The position numbers and the translations under genes were made by a program. A model generated the notes under the pieces. The model was given only the letters and a program-made list of their open reading frames with translations. It searched no databases and was not told the DNA's origin. This document shows, in pieces, positions 60,455 to 64,000 of a DNA stretch of 64,000 bases (positions within the stretch are counted from its first letter, which is position 1; each line of letters begins with the position of its first letter). This DNA is from Microlunatus soli (GTDB lineage: Bacteria; Actinomycetota; Actinomycetes; Propionibacteriales; Propionibacteriaceae): positions 4,154,001-4,218,000 of the forward strand of contig NZ_LT629772.1 of assembly GCF_900105385.1 (NCBI RefSeq), given 5' to 3'.

Positions 60455-60490
60455 CGACGGCCGCATCGGATGACTCCGATGCGGCCGTCG
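60455..60490 (+). terminator. Terminator of the GlsB gene
   Basis: Perfect 16-bp stem (CGACGGCCGCATCGGA, 60455-60470, and its complement 60475-60490) with a TGAC loop, 20 bases after the stop. No T-run. It ends 5 bases before the next start, so it also lies in that gene's leader. Confidence 0.75.
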
Positions 60491-60495
60491 CTACG

Positions 60496-60849
60496 ATGAG
60501 CGCCATGGAGGTCGCCCAACACATCGTCCTGCTGCTCCATCTGATCGGATTCGCTTCCCTGTTCGGCGGCTTCCTGGTGCAGATGAAGCAGGTCGAGCCG
60601 GAGGTCAATGCGGCAATGCTGCACGGCTCGTACACGATGCTGGTGACGGGCGTCGCACTGGTGGTGTTCGCCGAGGTCGGACCGGACCCGGTCAACCACG
60701 TCAAGATCGGCATCAAACTGGTGCTGGCGTTGATCATCACGGTGCTGGTGGTGCTGAACCGGCGATTCACCACGATTCCGCGGGGGTTGTGGGGGCTTCT
60801 GGGGCTGCTGACCGTCACCAACGCCGCACTCGCGGTGCTCTGGCAGTAA
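60496..60849 (+). CDS. Small membrane protein, four helices
   Basis: A 117-residue protein with four membrane helices (HIVLLLHLIGFASLFGGFL; YTMLVTGVALVVFAEVG; IGIKLVLALIITVLVVLN; WGLLGLLTVTNAALAVLW) and the repeated LHLIGFASLFGGFLV motif found in several actinobacterial proteins of unknown function. Starts at 60496 or three codons later. Thirteen bases before the Rrf2 regulator, so likely co-transcribed. Confidence 0.75.
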   Translation: MSAMEVAQHIVLLLHLIGFASLFGGFLVQMKQVEPEVNAAMLHGSYTMLVTGVALVVFAEVGPDPVNHVKIGIKLVLALIITVLVVLNRRFTTIPRGLWGLLGLLTVTNAALAVLWQ

Positions 60850-60861
60850 CCTACTTCCCTG

Positions 60862-61308
60862 ATGAGACTTTCAGCGCGCGTGGACTACGCCCTCCGGGCC
60901 GCCGCCGAGCTGGCAGCGGCCGGTGGTCCCCGGACGTTGGACCAGCTCGCCGCCGCCCAGGAGATCCCGGCCAAGTATCTGGAGAGCATCCTCGGCGAGA
61001 TGCGTCGCGGGGGGATCCTGCGCAGCCAGCGTGGACCGGATGGAGGCTACCGACTCAGCCGACCGGCCGAGGAGATCAGCATCGCCGACATCATCCGGGT
61101 GCTCGACGGCGAACTGGCCAACGTCCGCGGCAGCCGGCCGGAGCATCTGGAGTACACCGGTGCGGCAGTTCCGCTGCAGCAGGTCTGGATCGCCCTGCGC
61201 GCCAGCGAACGCTCGATCCTGGAGCAGGTCACGCTGGCCAATATCGCCGCCGGCAGCATGCCGACCGCGGTCGCCCGGCTGATCGAGTCGCCCGCCGCCT
61301 GGTCCTGA
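60862..61308 (+). CDS. Rrf2-family transcriptional regulator
   Basis: A 148-residue winged-helix regulator (MRLSARVDYALRAAAELAA; EIPAKYLESILGEMRRGGIL; GGYRLSRPAEEISIADIIRVLDG). It has no cysteines to hold an iron-sulfur cluster, unlike IscR or NsrR, and so is closer to the sulfur-regulating CymR type, though the ligand is not known. A TauE/SafE exporter lies 270 bases downstream on the same strand. Confidence 0.9.
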   Translation: MRLSARVDYALRAAAELAAAGGPRTLDQLAAAQEIPAKYLESILGEMRRGGILRSQRGPDGGYRLSRPAEEISIADIIRVLDGELANVRGSRPEHLEYTGAAVPLQQVWIALRASERSILEQVTLANIAAGSMPTAVARLIESPAAWS

Positions 61309-61423
61309 GTGCCCGGATCGGAAGGCCCGATCTGATGGCCCGATCTGAGTAACCCGACCGGGGCGCCCTGAACCTGACTGTCCGCGGCTGAGCGGGCTAC
61401 GACACGGCGCCCTTCTCACGATG

Positions 61424-61482
61424 TGACCACACCGGTCCGGTCTCCGCTATAGTCTCCCGTAAATCCTACGGAGTCGGTAGGA
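61424..61482 (+). promoter_or_regulatory. Promoter and candidate Rrf2 operator before the TauE gene
   Basis: TGACCA (61424-61429) and TATAGT (61448-61453) spaced by 18 bases form a good promoter. Just downstream TCCTAC (61464-61469) and GTAGGA (61477-61482) form an inverted repeat around 7 bases, well placed for repression. The pair is close to the Rrf2 gene, so this is a plausible operator. Confidence 0.5.
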
Positions 61483-61579
61483 ATACCTCGTACGGCAGGA
61501 ATACTTCCCAAGCGGAACATCCGCTGCCGTACGGGCCGCACCGGACAGACACGAAACACAGAAGGATCGGGGCCAGCTC

Positions 61580-62476
61580 ATGCGCAAACTCATCGTCGTC
61601 GCGATTGTCGGGTTGCTCGCACAGCTCGTCGACGGCGCGCTCGGGATGGGGTACGGCGTCACGTCCAGCACGCTGCTGGTCGCGATCGCCTCACTCACCC
61701 CCGCAGCGGCGTCGGCATCGGTGCACCTGTCGGAGATGGGCACCAACATCGCCTCGGGGATCTCGCACTGGAGGCTGAAGAACGTCGACTGGCGGGTGGT
61801 CGCCAGGATCGCGATCCCAGGTGCGATCGGCTCGTTCCTCGGCGCCACGGTGCTGTCCAAGCTGTCCACCGAGGCCGCCGAGCCGGTGATGTGCGGCATC
61901 CTGCTGGCGCTCGGCATCTACATCTTCATCCGATTCCTGATCGGCATCAAGCCGCGGCTGAAGGGCAATCCCGGCCTGAAGCTGTTGGCGCCGCTCGGTC
62001 TGTTCGCCGGATTCGTCGACGCCACTGGTGGCGGTGGCTGGGGTCCGGTCGCCACCCCGACGCTGCTGACCGACGGGCGGATGGCGCCGCGCAAGGTGAT
62101 CGGCTCGATCGACACCGCCGAGTTCGTGGTGAGTGCGGCGGCCAGCCTCGGCTTCATCCTGGCGCTGGGCTCCCAGGGCATCCACTGGGGTCTGGCCGTG
62201 GCGCTGTTGATCGGCGGCGTGATCGCGGCACCGATCGCGGCCTACCTGGTCCGGATCGCACCGGCCCACCTGCTCGGCATCGCGGTCGCCGGCATCATCC
62301 TGCTGACCAATTCCCGGACCCTGCTGAAGGCCGTCGACGTCCCGGCCGGCCCGCGCTGGGCGGTCTACATCGCGCTGTTCCTGATCACCCTGGCCGGCCT
62401 GGCCTTCGTGATCATCCGCCGCCGCCGCGAAGGTGCAACCGAGGCCGCCACCGAGCAAGAGTCCGTCTCCGCCTGA
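61580..62476 (+). CDS. TauE/SafE family sulfite/sulfonate exporter-like protein
   Basis: A 298-residue membrane protein with about eight helices. It shows the two TauE repeats (LAQLVDGALGMGYGVTSST and LFAGFVDATGGGGWGPVATPTLL), typical of the family that exports sulfite or organosulfur anions. The gene sits downstream of the Rrf2 regulator with its own promoter. Substrate is not certain; sulfur context is suggested by the family and the regulator. Confidence 0.9.
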   Translation: MRKLIVVAIVGLLAQLVDGALGMGYGVTSSTLLVAIASLTPAAASASVHLSEMGTNIASGISHWRLKNVDWRVVARIAIPGAIGSFLGATVLSKLSTEAAEPVMCGILLALGIYIFIRFLIGIKPRLKGNPGLKLLAPLGLFAGFVDATGGGGWGPVATPTLLTDGRMAPRKVIGSIDTAEFVVSAAASLGFILALGSQGIHWGLAVALLIGGVIAAPIAAYLVRIAPAHLLGIAVAGIILLTNSRTLLKAVDVPAGPRWAVYIALFLITLAGLAFVIIRRRREGATEAATEQESVSA

Positions 62477-62642
62477 GCCGAACCTCGATAGATCAAGGTT
62501 GCGCACGTTTCCCGCGCCGAAATAGGTGCATAACCTCGTCGGATCCTGGGCGCGCGGGGTCCCAGGTGGCGTCCCCTGCTGCAGACGCGACCGGCCACCC
62601 GTACGCGACCGACTCGGGCGTCCAAGGGGGTCGTCCCCCTTG

Positions 62643-63881
62643 CTACAACAAGGTGCGGAACGGGGTCAGCACGCTCTCGGAGAATTTCACCATCGCCGGC
62701 CGGCTGTGCCACTCGTCGAGGGTCAGCTCGCGACTGTTCGAGCTGTCCATCGCGAAGATCTCCTCCAGCTGGGCGGCAACCGGTGCGGAGAACACCTCGA
62801 TGTTGATCTCGTAGTTGCCCTGCAGGGACAGCCGATCGATGTTGGCGGTGCCGATCGTCGACCATTGACCGTCGATGCAGGCGGTCTTGGCGTGCACCAT
62901 GGCGCCCTGGTAGAGGAAGAGCCGTACGCCGCCGCGCAGCAGTTGACTGTAGAAGCCGCGGGACAACCAGTCGGCGACGATGTGGTTGGACTCGGCGGGG
63001 ACGATGATCCGGACGTCGACACCGCGTTCGGCGGCCTGCAGCAGGGCGCGCACCATGTCGTCGTCGGGGATCAGATAGGCGTGGGTCAGGTAGATGTGAT
63101 GGCTGGCCCGATCGATCGCTTCCAGATACATGCCGCGGATCGGGAAGACGAGGTTCTTCGGCACGTTGCGGTAGAGCCGGATGTTCGGCTGCCAGACCAG
63201 GCCGCCGGTGTCGGGCAGCTGCGGCAGCCGACGCCGGGGGAACAGGTTCCAGTAGTCGATGAACGCGTTCTGCATGTCCCAGACGATGTCGCCGGTCAGT
63301 CGGGCGTGCGTGTCGCGCCAGTTGGTCGCGTAGGTGCTGCCGATGTTGTAGCCGCCGACGAAGGCGACGTCGTCGTCGACCACCAGCAGCTTGCGATGGT
63401 CCCGGCCGGCCTGCCGGGCGACGCTCAGGCCCATGCTGAACAGCCGATGCGGTTTGATCTTGAGATTGGGATGCTTGGGGAAGTGGAAGAAGGTCCGGGG
63501 CACCACCAGGTTGGCGAATTCGTCGTAGACGATGTAGACCCGGACGCCGCGTTCGGCGGCATCCAGCAGGGCCTGTTTGAACTCCAGCCCGACCGGGTCG
63601 GCCTTCCAGATGAAGGTCTCGAAGAAGATCTGCCGGGTGGCTTGCCGGATCGCGCCGAGCATGTCGGCGAACAGGTCCTCGCCGTAGGTGTAGACGGTGA
63701 CCTCGGAGCCGCCGGCGGTCACCGAACGTGGTGGCACGCGGGGGAAGACCGCCGGTCGCCGAACCTTCTTGCGCCGATAGTCGACGACGGCCAGCGCCGC
63801 GAGAGTGACGCCCTGGACCGCGGCCACCGCGAGGACCGTCCGTCGGACGATCTTTCGCACCGGTACCCTCCGCAGCCACAT
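62643..63881 (-). CDS. Phospholipase D family protein (cardiolipin synthase-like)
   Basis: A 412-residue protein with an N-terminal membrane helix (TVLAVAAVQGVTLAALAVV) and two HKD motifs: H162-x-K164 with Asp at 169-170 (DHRKLLVVDDD) and H330-x-K332 with D337 (VHAKTACIDG). It resembles bacterial cardiolipin synthase / phosphatidyltransferases, but the ligand is uncertain. The ATG at 63881 is preferred; a TTG nine codons earlier is in frame. The stop is 166 bases from the TauE stop (convergent). Confidence 0.9.
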   Translation of the reverse strand: MWLRRVPVRKIVRRTVLAVAAVQGVTLAALAVVDYRRKKVRRPAVFPRVPPRSVTAGGSEVTVYTYGEDLFADMLGAIRQATRQIFFETFIWKADPVGLEFKQALLDAAERGVRVYIVYDEFANLVVPRTFFHFPKHPNLKIKPHRLFSMGLSVARQAGRDHRKLLVVDDDVAFVGGYNIGSTYATNWRDTHARLTGDIVWDMQNAFIDYWNLFPRRRLPQLPDTGGLVWQPNIRLYRNVPKNLVFPIRGMYLEAIDRASHHIYLTHAYLIPDDDMVRALLQAAERGVDVRIIVPAESNHIVADWLSRGFYSQLLRGGVRLFLYQGAMVHAKTACIDGQWSTIGTANIDRLSLQGNYEINIEVFSAPVAAQLEEIFAMDSSNSRELTLDEWHSRPAMVKFSESVLTPFRTLL

Positions 63882-64000
63882 GCTGCTCAGCCTAGTGGCG
63901 TTGCTCAACTTCGAGCCGCTGCGGGTGAACGCGGAACGTCGCTGCGGCGCGGCCCCGGGGCGGCCACCCGTACCCGGGGAGGGTCGGCGCTCACCAGTAG
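63882..64000. other. Window end, no gene seen
   Basis: The last 119 bases hold no supported coding sequence. They presumably carry the upstream region of the phospholipase gene. Confidence 0.5.

Overview
The window is a chromosomal segment from a high-GC actinobacterium. GC-rich third codon positions, GTG/TTG starts with G-rich ribosome binding sites, CIRCE-controlled groESL, a ShbA/SigD-type sigma factor beside groEL, and the guaB-guaB3 pair all fit Actinomycetota. The GNAT-TsaE fusion and overall style suggest Propionibacteriales (a Microlunatus-like organism), but that placement is inference.

The backbone is the conserved actinobacterial block alr / tsaE-tsaB-rimI-tsaD / groES-groEL / sigma factor / guaB-guaB3, with guaA further on. 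Here it is opened by two large insertions. Positions 1-7765 hold alr (cut by the window edge), an alpha/beta hydrolase, a DEAD-box helicase with a repetitive N-terminus, and the t6A genes, tightly overlapped, with TsaE fused to an acetyltransferase. Positions 7766-23762 are accessory: an orphan cytochrome P450, a frameshifted GNAT pseudogene, an IS30-family element beside a truncated gene remnant, a complete five-gene peptide-type ABC importer, a THUMP-like methyltransferase, SppA, a histidine phosphatase and an AraC regulator. groESL (with an overlapping CIRCE arrangement) and shbA follow.

Positions 26600-38650 form the second accessory stretch: a DUF4352 lipoprotein-like protein, a NarL-type two-component system, metY-metX, a LacI regulator-uxaC operon with two palindromic operators, and a beta-lactamase / LysR / SDN-KTG protein cluster whose layout matches the Streptomyces cacaoi blaL-blaA-blaB locus. 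guaB-guaB3 follow, then a secreted S33 peptidase flanked by two near-identical long hairpins that differ by a compensatory base pair, a threonine/serine dehydratase coupled to a large LuxR (LAL) regulator, chorismate mutase, a three-gene ABC-2 exporter, a DUF2207-like protein and an FAD dehydrogenase divergent from guaA.

The right end carries a PspC envelope-stress-like locus (two PspC proteins, a small membrane protein, and a divergent PspC-histidine kinase with response regulator), a GlsB/YeaQ protein preceded by a 19-bp-periodic repeat, an Rrf2 regulator near a TauE/SafE exporter with a candidate operator, and a two-HKD phospholipase D family protein. No tRNA, rRNA, CRISPR array or prophage was seen. 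A 10-base word (GTTGATCTTG) recurs seven times, in and between genes, far more often than composition predicts.
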